A stretch of 64,000 nucleotides of DNA from an uncultured Clostridia bacterium (lineage in GTDB: Bacteria; Bacillota; Clostridia; UBA1381), in the NCBI GenBank assembly GCA_934454035.1, contig CAKSFY010000001.1, positions 1-64,000 on the forward strand, written 5' to 3'. The position numbers and the translations under genes were made by a program. The notes beneath the pieces are model-generated. The model did no database searches and had not been told where the DNA came from. It saw only the letters and a program-made list of their open reading frames with translations. Below are positions 54,605-62,884 of the stretch, one piece after another; the stretch's first letter is position 1; each line of letters begins with the position of its first letter.

Positions 54605-55390
54605 ATGAATCATGATGTCTTATTTGCGCTGCTTCTGACGCTGATTGCCGGCTTATCGACAGGCATCGGAAGCATTATGGCGCTGTTCGCAAAGCGAACC
54701 AACACAAAGTTTTTATCATTATCGCTCGGTTTTTCGGCAGGAGTCATGCTATACGTCGCAATGATTGAAATTTTTTCAAAGTCCCAAAGCTATCTTACCG
54801 ATTGCTACGGAACCGTCCGCGGCAGTTATTTTGCCGCCGCCGCATTTTTTGCCGGAATAATTTTTATAGGTCTTATAGACTATTTTATTCCGTCAACCGA
54901 AAGCGACATAGGGGCAAAGCCGGATGATGACCGTCAAAGCCGCCTTAAACGAATGGGCGTGGTAACCGCGCTCACAATCGGCATACACAATTTTCCCGAA
55001 GGAATGGCAACCTTTACCTCCGCACTGAAGGATCCGGGGCTCGGGGTCGCGATTGCGGTGGCAATTGCCATACATAATATTCCCGAAGGAATTGCGACCT
55101 CGCTTCCGATTTATTTTTCCAGCGGAAATAAAAAGAAAGCTTTCGGGATTTCATTTCTTTCCGGAATGACCGAACCGATAGGAGCACTTTTAGGCTACCT
55201 GGTTCTGCGTCCGTTTTTCAACGACACCACATTCGGAATCATTTTCGGAATGATTGCCGGAATTATGGTCTTTATATCGCTTGAAGAGCTTCTGCCGATG
55301 GCTCATGAGTATGAAAAAAGCAAAATCACCATTATCGGGGTTGTTCTCGGAATGGCGGTTATGGCGCTCAGTCTGCTGCTTCTGATGTAA
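54605..55390 (+). CDS. zupT: ZIP family zinc/metal transporter (ZupT)
   Basis: This 261-residue importer has eight membrane segments and the two metal-site helices of ZupT: TIGIHNFPEGMATF near residue 127 and AIAIHNIPEGIATSLPIYF near residue 157. A variable loop with acidic and basic residues lies at about 98-118. GGAGG precedes the ATG. It brings divalent metals (Zn, Fe, Mn) into the cytoplasm. The 126-base upstream gap shows no recognisable Zur or Fur site. Confidence 0.94.
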   Translation: MNHDVLFALLLTLIAGLSTGIGSIMALFAKRTNTKFLSLSLGFSAGVMLYVAMIEIFSKSQSYLTDCYGTVRGSYFAAAAFFAGIIFIGLIDYFIPSTESDIGAKPDDDRQSRLKRMGVVTALTIGIHNFPEGMATFTSALKDPGLGVAIAVAIAIHNIPEGIATSLPIYFSSGNKKKAFGISFLSGMTEPIGALLGYLVLRPFFNDTTFGIIFGMIAGIMVFISLEELLPMAHEYEKSKITIIGVVLGMAVMALSLLLLM

Positions 55391-55395
55391 AAATG

Positions 55396-55436
55396 ATGTC
55401 TGTAAAAGCAAATCACGCTTTTGCAGACATTTTCTT
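55396..55436. terminator. Terminator between zupT and tadA
   Basis: ATGTCTGTAAAAGC (55396-55409) and GCTTTTGCAGACAT (55417-55430) form a hairpin with one mismatch, followed by TTTCTTTTTT. The right arm encodes the last residues of tadA, so the terminator overlaps coding sequence. Confidence 0.8.
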
Positions 55437-55880
55437 TTTTCTCAGGTCTTTAAAAAATTCAGACAACAGTTCCGCGCACTCTTTTTCCATAATTCCGCCG
55501 ATCGCTTCGACATTATGGTTAAACAAATCCTTTTCAAACAGATTAAGCTTACTTACGGCGCAGCCGGCTTTATAGTCATATGCTCCGAAAAAAACACGGT
55601 CTATACGCGATTGAATTATTGCTCCGGCGCACATAGGGCAAGGTTCAAGCGTGACATACAAATCGCAGCCGAACAGCCTCCAGCCGCCCAGTTTCCGGCA
55701 AGCCTTATCAATTGCCGTGATTTCGGCATGGCAAAGACTGTTTTTCTTTATTTCCCTTTTATTATATGCGCGGGAAATAATCCTTCCGTCTTTCACAATT
55801 ACCGCTCCGACAGGTGTTTCCCCTGCTTCGGCAGCTTTTTTTGCCTGCTTAAGCGCCTCTTTCATATATTTTATTTCCAT
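55413..55880 (-). CDS. tadA: tRNA-specific adenosine deaminase
   Basis: TadA deaminates A34 to inosine in tRNA-Arg(ACG). The 155-residue protein has the zinc-binding deaminase signature: CHAEITAI (His/Glu near residue 50) and LEPCPMCAGAI (two cysteines near residues 80-83). ETPVGAVIV near residue 22 is also typical. It overlaps trmB by 10 nt, so two tRNA-modification genes are coupled. Confidence 0.95.
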   Translation of the reverse strand: MEIKYMKEALKQAKKAAEAGETPVGAVIVKDGRIISRAYNKREIKKNSLCHAEITAIDKACRKLGGWRLFGCDLYVTLEPCPMCAGAIIQSRIDRVFFGAYDYKAGCAVSKLNLFEKDLFNHNVEAIGGIMEKECAELLSEFFKDLRKKKMSAKA

Positions 55881-56512
55881 CCCAGGTATGCTGCCTCCAG
55901 TCTGTAAATCGGCATGCCCATTTCGCTGAATTTAGTCTCATATTCCGTCATGACATTTCCTTCAAAATCGGAATTGTGCAAATCGAATGTTATATTCGAC
56001 AGCTTGTAATTCTCCGCAGCAAAAGAATTCAGCGAAAATTCAAACAAATCACGGTTATCGGTCTTAAAGCAAATCAAATCTCCGTATTTCAAAACTCTTT
56101 TGTATACGTCTAGAAAATTTTTATGCGTCAGGCGGCGTTTTGCCTGCTTTCTTTTCTTCCACGGGTCGGAAAAGTTGAGATATATCCGTTTTATCTCGCC
56201 CGGCTCAAAATACTTGTCCAGCTCTGCGGCATTTCCGACAAAAAACTTTACATTCGGAATACCGGTGCTTTTTTCCATAGCCATAACCACAACATCTTCA
56301 AATAAATCCATAGCTATAAAATTGATGTCCGGATTATTTTTTGCCATTTCCGAAATAAACTTTCCCTTTCCGCAGCCTATCTCCAAATGAATCGGATTGT
56401 CATTTCCAAATACCTTATTCCATCGACTCTTTTCAGTTTCAGGATTTTTTACCCAAACCTCCGAGCATGCCTCCATTCTGGCGGCACAGTTTTTTTTCTT
56501 TCTGATTCTCAT
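55871..56512 (-). CDS. trmB: tRNA (guanine-N7-)-methyltransferase
   Basis: TrmB methylates G46 in the variable loop of tRNAs with SAM. The 213-residue protein has the SAM-binding LEIGCGKGKFISEMA near residue 44, the NFSDPWKKRKQAKRRL block near residue 115, and FKTDNRDLFEFSL near residue 150. GAGGGA lies before the ATG. It is the first gene of the pair trmB-tadA. Confidence 0.96.
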   Translation of the reverse strand: MRIRKKKNCAARMEACSEVWVKNPETEKSRWNKVFGNDNPIHLEIGCGKGKFISEMAKNNPDINFIAMDLFEDVVVMAMEKSTGIPNVKFFVGNAAELDKYFEPGEIKRIYLNFSDPWKKRKQAKRRLTHKNFLDVYKRVLKYGDLICFKTDNRDLFEFSLNSFAAENYKLSNITFDLHNSDFEGNVMTEYETKFSEMGMPIYRLEAAYLGWK

Positions 56513-56598
56513 TATTTATCCCTCTTGCATTAATCTGATAGTATTATACATTAATCTGTCAAAAAAAGCAAGCATTTTTTATTTTATCGGCATAAAGA

Positions 56599-56641
56599 AA
56601 GCGGGAGCGAACCTCTGTCTGTTCGTTCCCGCTTCCTTTTT
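56599..56641. terminator. Hairpin between spoIIR and trmB
   Basis: AAGCGGGAGCGAAC (56599-56612) and GTTCGTTCCCGCTT (56621-56634) pair with one G-U, and CCTTTTTC follows on the plus strand. On the minus strand it lies about 110 nt downstream of spoIIR and is followed by TTTCTTTATG, so it probably ends spoIIR transcription before trmB. Confidence 0.75.
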
Positions 56642-56743
56642 CGGTGGTATATATGATAAAAGGGTATATGATAGTACACAATAAATCCGTTCCTGTGCAC
56701 TACAACCTAAGTATCGGCGAAAAGAAAAAGAATTATACATTTT

Positions 56744-57355
56744 TTAAAAACTTTTTTTAATTTTTTGCAGCAGCTCAACTATTTTAAACTTGTATTCTAT
56801 ATCTATTCCGTCCTCAGTTATAAGAGAATAGCTTTCCTCGGATAAAGTATTTTTAAGATATTCCTTTGCCTCATCGCTCAATCCGCCGCTTACCTCCTCC
56901 GTAAAGCACAGCGGAGGATAAACAACGCACCACCAGTTTTTTCCTTCCGCTTTTCCCAGCCTTACAACCATACTTTCATAACTGCCCTCCGGCAAAACTA
57001 TTCCGTCATACGATTTTCTCGGAATATACGCTCTTTCCATGCTCACCTGCACTCCGTAGTCCGCACCGCAATCCGAAAGAGCCGCCGCGGCAGTTTTTTC
57101 AATTTCCTTTTTTGAAGAAAGCAGTTTTTTGCGGCAGGCTTCTTTATTCTCCGCTTCGGAAAAGTTTTGGCGTGACGTATTTAAAATCTCATCTCTTACA
57201 TGCAGCTTAACCGCCTGGTCATACTCCGAATCACTGTTTGCCACAACATGCAGCCGCAAAAGCTCATCCGACAAATCCTTTTGAACAGAATATCCGTAAA
57301 AAAGCAAACAGGCAAAAAAACCTGCCGCCAGCGGATATAACATTTTTTTCAGCAT
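56744..57355 (-). CDS. spoIIR: Stage II sporulation protein R
   Basis: SpoIIR is the forespore-made signal that triggers SpoIIGA to process pro-sigma-E in the mother cell. The protein (about 203 residues) has one N-terminal membrane/signal segment (about 7-25) and then the family core RLHVVANSDSEYDQAVKLHVRDEI (near residues 35-58, given here in parts). GSYESMVVRLGKAEGKNWWCVVYPPLC follows in the same manner. AGGAGG lies 6 nt before the ATG at 57355; upstream frame extension covers the promoter. A sigma-F-like promoter precedes it. The gene shows that the organism forms, or recently formed, endospores. Confidence 0.9.
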   Translation of the reverse strand: MLKKMLYPLAAGFFACLLFYGYSVQKDLSDELLRLHVVANSDSEYDQAVKLHVRDEILNTSRQNFSEAENKEACRKKLLSSKKEIEKTAAAALSDCGADYGVQVSMERAYIPRKSYDGIVLPEGSYESMVVRLGKAEGKNWWCVVYPPLCFTEEVSGGLSDEAKEYLKNTLSEESYSLITEDGIDIEYKFKIVELLQKIKKSF

Positions 57356-57376
57356 ATTCATTCCTCCTACTCTGAC

Positions 57377-57405
57377 AATTTTGACAATAATTTCATTATT
57401 TATAC
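57377..57405 (-). promoter_or_regulatory. Sigma-F/sigma-G-type promoter of spoIIR
   Basis: On the minus strand GTATA (57405-57401), a 15-nt spacer and GTCAAAATT (57385-57377) match the forespore consensus GYATA-N15-GGNNANANT with one mismatch. The distance to the ribosome site is short. Sigma-F control of spoIIR is established in Bacillus. Confidence 0.7.
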
Positions 57406-57529
57406 TCAATCGGGAATAAAATCCGCCTGCCGGAGGCATAATATGTGTATAATCTTTATCGGGTTGCGGTTATCCGACAAAGCTCCCGGTCAGCTGAAGC
57501 CGGCAGCACAAATGTGTGGGTATGACGGG

Positions 57530-57559
57530 AGAATGTGAAAGCGGTAAAAAATCATCATA
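57530..57559 (+). promoter_or_regulatory. Possible sigma-G promoter of sleB-ypeB
   Basis: AGAATG (57530-57535), 17-nt spacer and CATCATA (57553-57559) fit the sigma-G pattern TGMATA/CATNMTA with two mismatches in the -35. sleB is sigma-G-controlled in Bacillus. Upstream, 57483-57531 can fold into a multi-stem structure closed by CTCCCG/CGGGAG. Confidence 0.4.
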
Positions 57560-57626
57560 TATTAACAAGTAAAAACCGCTTAAAATACAATCGGCTATAT
57601 ATTTTTATGAAAAGGAGTTTTCGCAG

Positions 57627-58076
57627 ATGAAAAAACAGTCATTATTGTTTCTGTGCTCCGCTCTTGCGGCAATAGTCATGTTGGCAGGTTTGAATTCTTT
57701 TGCCGAAACATCATCCTCTTCCGGGGACGTTCAGCTTATGGCAAGAGCAGTAAACGGAGAAGCAAGAGGCGAGCCGTATGAAGGGCAGGTTGCCGTCGCG
57801 GCGGTAATTTTAAACAGGGTAAAAAGCTCGTCCTTTCCCAATTCAATATCGGGAGTAATCTACCAGCCGGGGGCTTTTACTGCAGTTTCGGACGGGCAGA
57901 TAAATGTCCCGATAGCCGAGGGGTCAACAGTTTATAAAGCATGCCAGGACGCAATGAACGGCTGGGATCCTACCGGAGGGGCATTGTATTATTTTAATCC
58001 CGACACCGCGACAAACAAATGGATTTGGTCAAGACCGCTTATAAAGCAAATAGGAAAGCATCGATTCTGCAAATAG
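57627..58076 (+). CDS. sleB: Spore cortex-lytic enzyme SleB (catalytic domain)
   Basis: SleB is a lytic transglycosylase that degrades spore cortex during germination. The 149-residue protein has a signal peptide (residues 1-26, cleavage after SFAE region) followed directly by the Hydrolase_2 catalytic domain. This has the glutamate in ARAVNGEARGEPYEGQVAVA (near residue 45) and GAFTAVSDGQI. The N-terminal peptidoglycan-binding domain of Bacillus SleB is missing, so it is a short form. AAAAGGAG precedes the ATG. It is followed 12 nt later by ypeB, its usual partner. Confidence 0.88.
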   Translation: MKKQSLLFLCSALAAIVMLAGLNSFAETSSSSGDVQLMARAVNGEARGEPYEGQVAVAAVILNRVKSSSFPNSISGVIYQPGAFTAVSDGQINVPIAEGSTVYKACQDAMNGWDPTGGALYYFNPDTATNKWIWSRPLIKQIGKHRFCK

Positions 58077-58088
58077 GAGGATAATAAA

Positions 58089-59447
58089 ATGGAAAAGTCA
58101 TCAAACAAGCTTGCTTACTGGATACTCGGCATATTGCTTGTAGCTGCGGTATTTATAATAGGATATCAATACAAAAAAGCAAGCGCAATGAAAATATCAG
58201 TCGAAAACAACTATAACAGAGCTTTTCACGAGCTTGTGGATTATGTGGATGATATTGATGCATATCTGCAAAAAAGCATGCTCGTTTCCTCTCCGGCGCA
58301 AACCGCCTCGATTTCAAGCGAATTATTCCGGGAGACAACAGCCGCAAAAGCTTGCCTGGCTCAGCTTCCGATTTCACAGGTACAGCTTGAAAAGACTGAA
58401 AAGTTCTTGTCGCAAATAGGTGACTATACTTATCTTTTAAGTCAAAAGTCAATAAATGACGAAGAGATAACGGATGACGATTACAAAAATCTGCAATCAC
58501 TTGCCGAATATTCGGCAATACTGAAAAAAGAACTGCTTGCCATGCAAGATGAAATATATTCGGGTGATATAAGCTTTAATGATATAAAATCAGCAGCGGA
58601 CAGACATCTGACAACTGCCGCACAGGCAGCAGGCGGCGACATTCTCGCAAACTTTGAAAAGGTGGAAAAAGAGTTCCAGGAATATCCGTCTTTAATATAT
58701 GACGGTCCTTTTTCCGAGCATATAGAAAGAATCAATCCCGTTATGACCGAGAATTCAAAGACCTTTTCCGCTGATGAGGCACTTTCAAAGGCAAGAGACT
58801 TTCTGCCCGACTGGAGCGAGGTGCTCTATCACGACGGAGAAAGCCAAAACACTCCGCTTGAATCATATCTGTTTAAAGGTGTTCGCGACTACGGAAGCAT
58901 TTACGCCGCCTTTACCAAAAAGGGCGCGTATCCGCTTTACTTTTTGATAAGCCGTGAAATCGGCGAGGAGCAAATTTCCGTAGATGACGCCATCACCGCC
59001 GCAAAAAAATATTTGTACGAGAAAGGCTTTACTTCCATGAAAGAAAGCTACTATGACAAATCCGGCGGCGTTGCGACAATAAACTTTGCATATATGCAGG
59101 GAAATACGGTTTGTTATTCCGACCTTATCAAAGTCAAAGTCGCGCTCGATAACGGTGACATTATAGGTTTTGAATCAAACGGTTATCTGACAAATCATAA
59201 GCAGCGAAATACAGATAATATTAAACTTTCCGAAAATGACGCGAAAAACAAAATCAACAAACATCTTTCCATCGACTCCGTAAGCCTTGCGCTTATTCCG
59301 AAAAATAATAAAACGGAAGTCCTCTGCTACGAAGTAAAAGGCACTCATATGGATAAGAATTTTCTGATATATATAAATGCGGAAAACGGACGCGAGGAAG
59401 AAATAATGCTTCTTCTGGAGACGGAAAACGGAATTTTGACAATATAA
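58089..59447 (+). CDS. ypeB: Germination protein YpeB
   Basis: YpeB is needed to localise and hold SleB in the spore. The 452-residue protein has one N-terminal membrane segment (about 10-27), an alpha-helical region to about residue 190, and PepSY-type repeats in the C-terminal half (DEALSKARDFLPDWSEV, VDDAITAAKKYLYEKGF, SENDAKNKINKHL). GGAGGA precedes the ATG. The sleB-ypeB order and close spacing are conserved in spore-formers. A hairpin element begins 4 nt after the stop. Confidence 0.93.
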   Translation: MEKSSNKLAYWILGILLVAAVFIIGYQYKKASAMKISVENNYNRAFHELVDYVDDIDAYLQKSMLVSSPAQTASISSELFRETTAAKACLAQLPISQVQLEKTEKFLSQIGDYTYLLSQKSINDEEITDDDYKNLQSLAEYSAILKKELLAMQDEIYSGDISFNDIKSAADRHLTTAAQAAGGDILANFEKVEKEFQEYPSLIYDGPFSEHIERINPVMTENSKTFSADEALSKARDFLPDWSEVLYHDGESQNTPLESYLFKGVRDYGSIYAAFTKKGAYPLYFLISREIGEEQISVDDAITAAKKYLYEKGFTSMKESYYDKSGGVATINFAYMQGNTVCYSDLIKVKVALDNGDIIGFESNGYLTNHKQRNTDNIKLSENDAKNKINKHLSIDSVSLALIPKNNKTEVLCYEVKGTHMDKNFLIYINAENGREEEIMLLLETENGILTI

Positions 59448-59451
59448 AATA

Positions 59452-59522
59452 AAGGCAATGTATAAAGCCACCCCCATAAGGCAGAATCGTCTTATGGGGG
59501 TGGCTAAAAAGTACACCGCCTT
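59452..59522. repeat. Hairpin element with conserved ends, copy 2
   Basis: This 71-bp palindrome begins AAGGCAATGTATAA and ends AAGTACACCGCCTT, the same ends as the element at 45996-46077. Its centre is a long GCCACCCCCATAAG/CTTATGGGGGTGGC stem. TTTT follows on the plus strand, so it can end sleB-ypeB. Wobble pairs in the outer stem favour an RNA read from the minus strand. Confidence 0.65.
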
Positions 59523-59699
59523 TTGATGGGATTGGGAAAACGCTTAGGAACGCTCAAACCAAACCCGATGGCGTACACTGCTACTCCGAGCAGTTTTGTG
59601 AGAGCGCAGCAAAAAGGTATTTTATATAATAGATTATTTCATAATATATACTACGCAAGCAACACATACCTTTTTCTGAGTTCCGAACCATTTTGCCTT
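59523..59699. other. Non-coding or remnant stretch after hairpin element
   Basis: Between the hairpin and the DUF1015 stop is 177 bases with no confident gene. A plus-strand frame (59523-59786, 87 codons) starts here with the fairly non-random GLGKRLGTLKPNPMAYT, but it lacks a ribosome site and overlaps DUF1015. It could be a remnant of a mobile or repeated sequence together with the hairpin. Confidence 0.3.
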
Positions 59700-60947
59700 T
59701 TATCTTATCTTTTTGCCCTCCAGATAGTATCTTTTATCGCATGCCTCGCCCATGGAGAATGTCTTTCTCGGCAGAGCACCGTTTAAAATGACGGTTTTAA
59801 ACAACTCCGATTTCCCCATTGCAGGCAGTAAAAATCCGATACTGTTATCATTTTCGGAAAGCTTCCGGACAACTTCCGCTCCGTGAATATAATCAACCCT
59901 TCCGGAATGTGATTTTAAATAGTCGTCTATAAAATCCTGCAAAGTTCCTACCGCAAGATTATTCTTATCATCCTTTAGCCTGACAACAGTCTCATGTCCG
60001 TTAAAAATACATGTAATTTGTTTGCCGTCTGCCGAATCGGTTTCGGGATAAAATTTCAGCAATGAATTATATACATCATCTGCATCCACATCGAACATGA
60101 CTCTGTGAATAGGTTCAAATTCAAGGGAATCATCATGAAGATTAACCAATTCCACCAACGCAAAACGCGCAGGATGTGTCTTTTGCTCTTCAGGAGTCAA
60201 ATTCTTCTTAATGTTTTCCCAACAGGTCTTTGCGGTTGCCAGAGAATGATTTCCGTCTCCGACCGCAAATGTAATAATCGGTTTGTCCTCTACTTTGTAT
60301 TTATTCTCAAAAACCGATTTATCGGAAAGCCTTTCCAAAGCATTTTCAATTACATTGTTGTAATCTTCTTTCAGTCTGTAGCCCTCAATTTTTCCGCCGT
60401 TTTGCATCAGCTCAAAATCGTACAGTTTTTCAAACTTGGAATACAAAGACTCCAGCGGCTCAATAACAGTTTTTTCCGGATCGTCAATCAGCACCATTAT
60501 GTGGGGAAATTCCAGCGGTGCGTTCTCTCTTATTTTAACTCTCGGCGGAATTCTCTCAAGTACTGTCCCCTCGGTAGCTCTTATATTGCTTGAGGAGCCC
60601 TTTTCAAATCTGTAATCCTCAAGATCAATTTCACCGATGAGTCCGTGTCTTATTTTTCCGTTTGCCAAGGTTCGCCTTACATAAACAAAAGAATTTTTAT
60701 ATTCCTTAAAAATTCCCTTGTATTCTTCCATTTTTTGATTAATGTCCGCAATTCTCTTTTCCGGATTATCCGAAAGGTAAATTTCAGGAAAAATAAGATT
60801 TAAAGTTGACGGAGCGCTGCCGGCAAGCTTTTTTGTTTCCTCCCAATAATTCGGCTCGGAGGTAAACTGGTCGCATGCAACCACGCTCCACTTTGTCATA
60901 TCCGCATTTTGCGGAATAAGTATATTTGCAGGATAAAACGATTTCAT
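59700..60947 (-). CDS. DUF1015 family protein
   Basis: This soluble protein of about 415 residues belongs to DUF1015 (PF06245). It has the family's N-terminal FYPANILIPQ, the WSVVACDQFTSEPNYWEE block near residue 20, and a central IITFAVGDGNHSLATAKTCWE near residue 225. Biochemical function is poorly settled. Some clostridial members lie beside serine-synthesis genes and have been proposed as serine kinases, but there is no such neighbour here. The ATG at 60947 has AAAGGATG upstream. A longer reading would start inside the terminator of the tyrosine kinase gene and is rejected. Confidence 0.85.
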   Translation of the reverse strand: MKSFYPANILIPQNADMTKWSVVACDQFTSEPNYWEETKKLAGSAPSTLNLIFPEIYLSDNPEKRIADINQKMEEYKGIFKEYKNSFVYVRRTLANGKIRHGLIGEIDLEDYRFEKGSSSNIRATEGTVLERIPPRVKIRENAPLEFPHIMVLIDDPEKTVIEPLESLYSKFEKLYDFELMQNGGKIEGYRLKEDYNNVIENALERLSDKSVFENKYKVEDKPIITFAVGDGNHSLATAKTCWENIKKNLTPEEQKTHPARFALVELVNLHDDSLEFEPIHRVMFDVDADDVYNSLLKFYPETDSADGKQITCIFNGHETVVRLKDDKNNLAVGTLQDFIDDYLKSHSGRVDYIHGAEVVRKLSENDNSIGFLLPAMGKSELFKTVILNGALPRKTFSMGEACDKRYYLEGKKIR

Positions 60948-61017
60948 AACAGAACAACATCCTTTCCTCAGGGCAAAATCGGGCTTAAAACGGTATTCCG
61001 CACCGATTTCCGCGCCT

Positions 61018-61059
61018 AAAATTTTGGGTCGCTGCACCGTTTCAAATGCAGCAACCCAA
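61018..61059 (-). terminator. Terminator after the tyrosine kinase gene
   Basis: TTGGGTCGCTGCA (61024-61036) and TGCAGCAACCCAA (61047-61059) pair with one G-U; AATTTT follows on the minus strand. It starts 6 nt after the kinase stop codon at 61065. Confidence 0.7.
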
Positions 61060-61064
61060 GGCAT

Positions 61065-61970
61065 TTATTTTTTCATAAATTTTTTAAATATATCAAACTT
61101 CTTCAAGCCCAATCCGCTGCTTTTCTGAGCTTCCGGCTGAGCATCCGAATCCGTTTTCTTTTTTGCATTATCTCCGTAACCGTAATTATACGAATAGCCG
61201 TAGCCGCCATAGCCGTATTTTCCGTAGCTGTATCGGTAGCTCCTGTAGTAATATCTGCCGTAGCCGTATTTCTTTGCGGAAATATCATTTAAAATGTATC
61301 CCAAAATCTTTGCATCGGCAAACAACAGATTTTCACGAGCCTTTTCAAGAGATTCATGAATTGTATAGTTTTGGCGTGCAACAATTATAACACCGTGAAC
61401 AAATCTTGAAAGCACCGCTGCCTCAGTAACAATTGTTGACGGCGGAGTATCTATAAAGATATAATCATATCTTTCCGATAATTTATCAAGCATTTCCCCC
61501 ATAGCATCCGACGAGAGCAATTCTGCCGGATTCGGCGGAATCTGACCCGATGTTATACAATCTATCCCGAAACGCTCCACATTATGAATTGCTTCGTCAA
61601 CATCTATAAATCCGCACAACACATCCGAAAGACCGTCCTTTTTGTCCAGCTGCAAATGGCGGTAAATCCGCGGTTTTCTTAAGTCTGCGTCAATTACAAG
61701 AACTCTCGCTCCTGTCTGCGCAAACACGATTGCAAGATTCAAAACTGTCGTAGTTTTTCCCTCACCCGGATTTGCGCTGGTTATTACAATTCTTTTGCAG
61801 CCCTTCGTCGCCCCGAGGGTAAATATTATATTCGTTCTTGCCGATTTGTATGCCTCAACAATTGTAAAAGCAGTATCGCCGTCCACAAGTGTAGCGGCGC
61901 GCTGTCTGATAGATTCCTCTTTGCGGCTTTTTGAAGCAGAGGAATTTCTTTTTTCGTCATTTTTACTCAT
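61065..61970 (-). CDS. Bacterial tyrosine kinase CpsD/CapB (BY-kinase)
   Basis: This cytoplasmic BY-kinase of 301 residues autophosphorylates a C-terminal tyrosine cluster and regulates capsule or exopolysaccharide chain length with its membrane partner. Walker A is SANPGEGKTTTVLNLA near residue 65, Walker A' is VLVIDADLRKPR near residue 90, and Walker B is YDYIFIDTPPS near residue 168. After residue 232 lies an unusually rich glycine/tyrosine tail with 15 tyrosines in about 34 residues. The modulator gene lies 11 nt upstream. No glycosyltransferase or polymerase genes follow. Confidence 0.93.
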   Translation of the reverse strand: MSKNDEKRNSSASKSRKEESIRQRAATLVDGDTAFTIVEAYKSARTNIIFTLGATKGCKRIVITSANPGEGKTTTVLNLAIVFAQTGARVLVIDADLRKPRIYRHLQLDKKDGLSDVLCGFIDVDEAIHNVERFGIDCITSGQIPPNPAELLSSDAMGEMLDKLSERYDYIFIDTPPSTIVTEAAVLSRFVHGVIIVARQNYTIHESLEKARENLLFADAKILGYILNDISAKKYGYGRYYYRSYRYSYGKYGYGGYGYSYNYGYGDNAKKKTDSDAQPEAQKSSGLGLKKFDIFKKFMKK

Positions 61971-61981
61971 GTTAAATCCTC

Positions 61982-62668
61982 CTACTTTCTGTAATCCGTA
62001 AGTGACGGTATCTCGCCGAGCAGCGGCTCTTTATATTTGCTTGTGATTGATTCGGAATCTTTAATTCGCGTATCAATAATTTCCAAAAGGAATATAACAA
62101 ATACACCCAAAAGGATTCCGATAAGAGCGCCTATCAGAGTATTTTGGCGAATATTCGGTGAAACTGCAACAGTATTTTTCTTAGCGTCGTCCAAAAGCTT
62201 TACCGATCCGGCTTCAACAACACGAATAAGCTCGTCCGGTGCGCGCATCAGCACACTGTGCGCGATCAGATAAGAATCGTCCGGGTCATTTGATGTCACG
62301 GTAATCTGCATAATTTCCGTTTCATTAACAGGCTCTATCATAAGCATCTGTCTGAGCTGAGCAACCGAATATTTATTGTCTATATCCTTTGCCACGCTTT
62401 CCAAAAAAGTTCTTCGCATCAATATTTCCGAATATGTATTTACCAGCTGCTGCGAAGCATTTAAGTTGTATTGAGTCATGGTACGCTGCATTTGCTGCTC
62501 GCTCGAAGCGTTTACATACAAAGACCCCTCCGAACGATAGCTCGGCTGAATAAACACTTCGGTAAATACAAAAGCCATAATGCCCACAATCATCATCGAT
62601 GTGAAAATGATCCACCAACGGCGCATCAGCATATCCACTAAATCAATTATATTGAGTTCCTCTTTCAA
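61982..62668 (-). CDS. Wzz/CapA-type polysaccharide chain-length modulator
   Basis: This 228-residue membrane protein has two membrane segments (about 17-40 and 175-197) around an extracytoplasmic Wzz domain. The C-terminal cytoplasmic tail carries SKYKEPLLGEIPSL, which activates the BY-kinase. The start is TTG at 62668, with GGGAG 8 nt upstream. It forms the split modulator/kinase pair of gram-positive bacteria with the next gene. Confidence 0.92.
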   Translation of the reverse strand: MKEELNIIDLVDMLMRRWWIIFTSMMIVGIMAFVFTEVFIQPSYRSEGSLYVNASSEQQMQRTMTQYNLNASQQLVNTYSEILMRRTFLESVAKDIDNKYSVAQLRQMLMIEPVNETEIMQITVTSNDPDDSYLIAHSVLMRAPDELIRVVEAGSVKLLDDAKKNTVAVSPNIRQNTLIGALIGILLGVFVIFLLEIIDTRIKDSESITSKYKEPLLGEIPSLTDYRK

Positions 62669-62709
62669 CAGACCATCTCCCAGTAATAATTTAAAGTCGT
62701 TTCCTGCCT

Positions 62710-62738
62710 ATTATAACACATTTCTGACAAAAAATCAA
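62710..62738 (-). promoter_or_regulatory. Sigma-A-type promoter of the modulator-kinase operon
   Basis: On the minus strand TTGATT (62738-62733), 17-nt spacer and TATAAT (62715-62710) lie 41 nt before the TTG start. Confidence 0.75.
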
Positions 62739-62839
62739 TTATTTTTTTACTATTTGTAAAATATATAAAGCTACAGGCAGCCATTTAAACGAATAAAATA
62801 AATTACAAATAAAAAAAATGATTTTTTTCAAAAAAACAG

Positions 62840-62868
62840 TTGACAAATTATTATAAATCTGATATAAT
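62840..62868 (+). promoter_or_regulatory. Consensus promoter of the tRNA operon
   Basis: TTGACA (62840-62845), 17-nt spacer and TATAAT (62863-62868) lie 16 nt before the mature tRNA-Leu. Both boxes and the spacing are perfect, as usual for stable RNA genes. Confidence 0.9.
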
Positions 62869-62884
62869 AATCAATGTTGTAAAT

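Noticed and set aside
57356..57439. N-terminal extension of SpoIIR
   Set aside because: It would cover the sigma-F-like promoter and the AGGAGG site; the ATG at 57355 is correctly spaced.
57448..57560. Known riboswitch class (c-di-AMP, SAM, cobalamin) upstream of sleB
   Set aside because: The local stems do not contain the conserved core sequences of these classes that I can recall, so only a generic structured region is reported.
60948..61064. N-terminal extension of the DUF1015 protein
   Set aside because: The extension is translated terminator hairpin of the tyrosine kinase gene. A ribosome site and the family's N-terminus support the ATG at 60947.
61100..61290. CRISPR-like short repeats
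   Set aside because: The repeated CCGTA/GCCGTA pattern is the codon repeat of the tyrosine/glycine tail of the kinase gene, without spacers of constant length.
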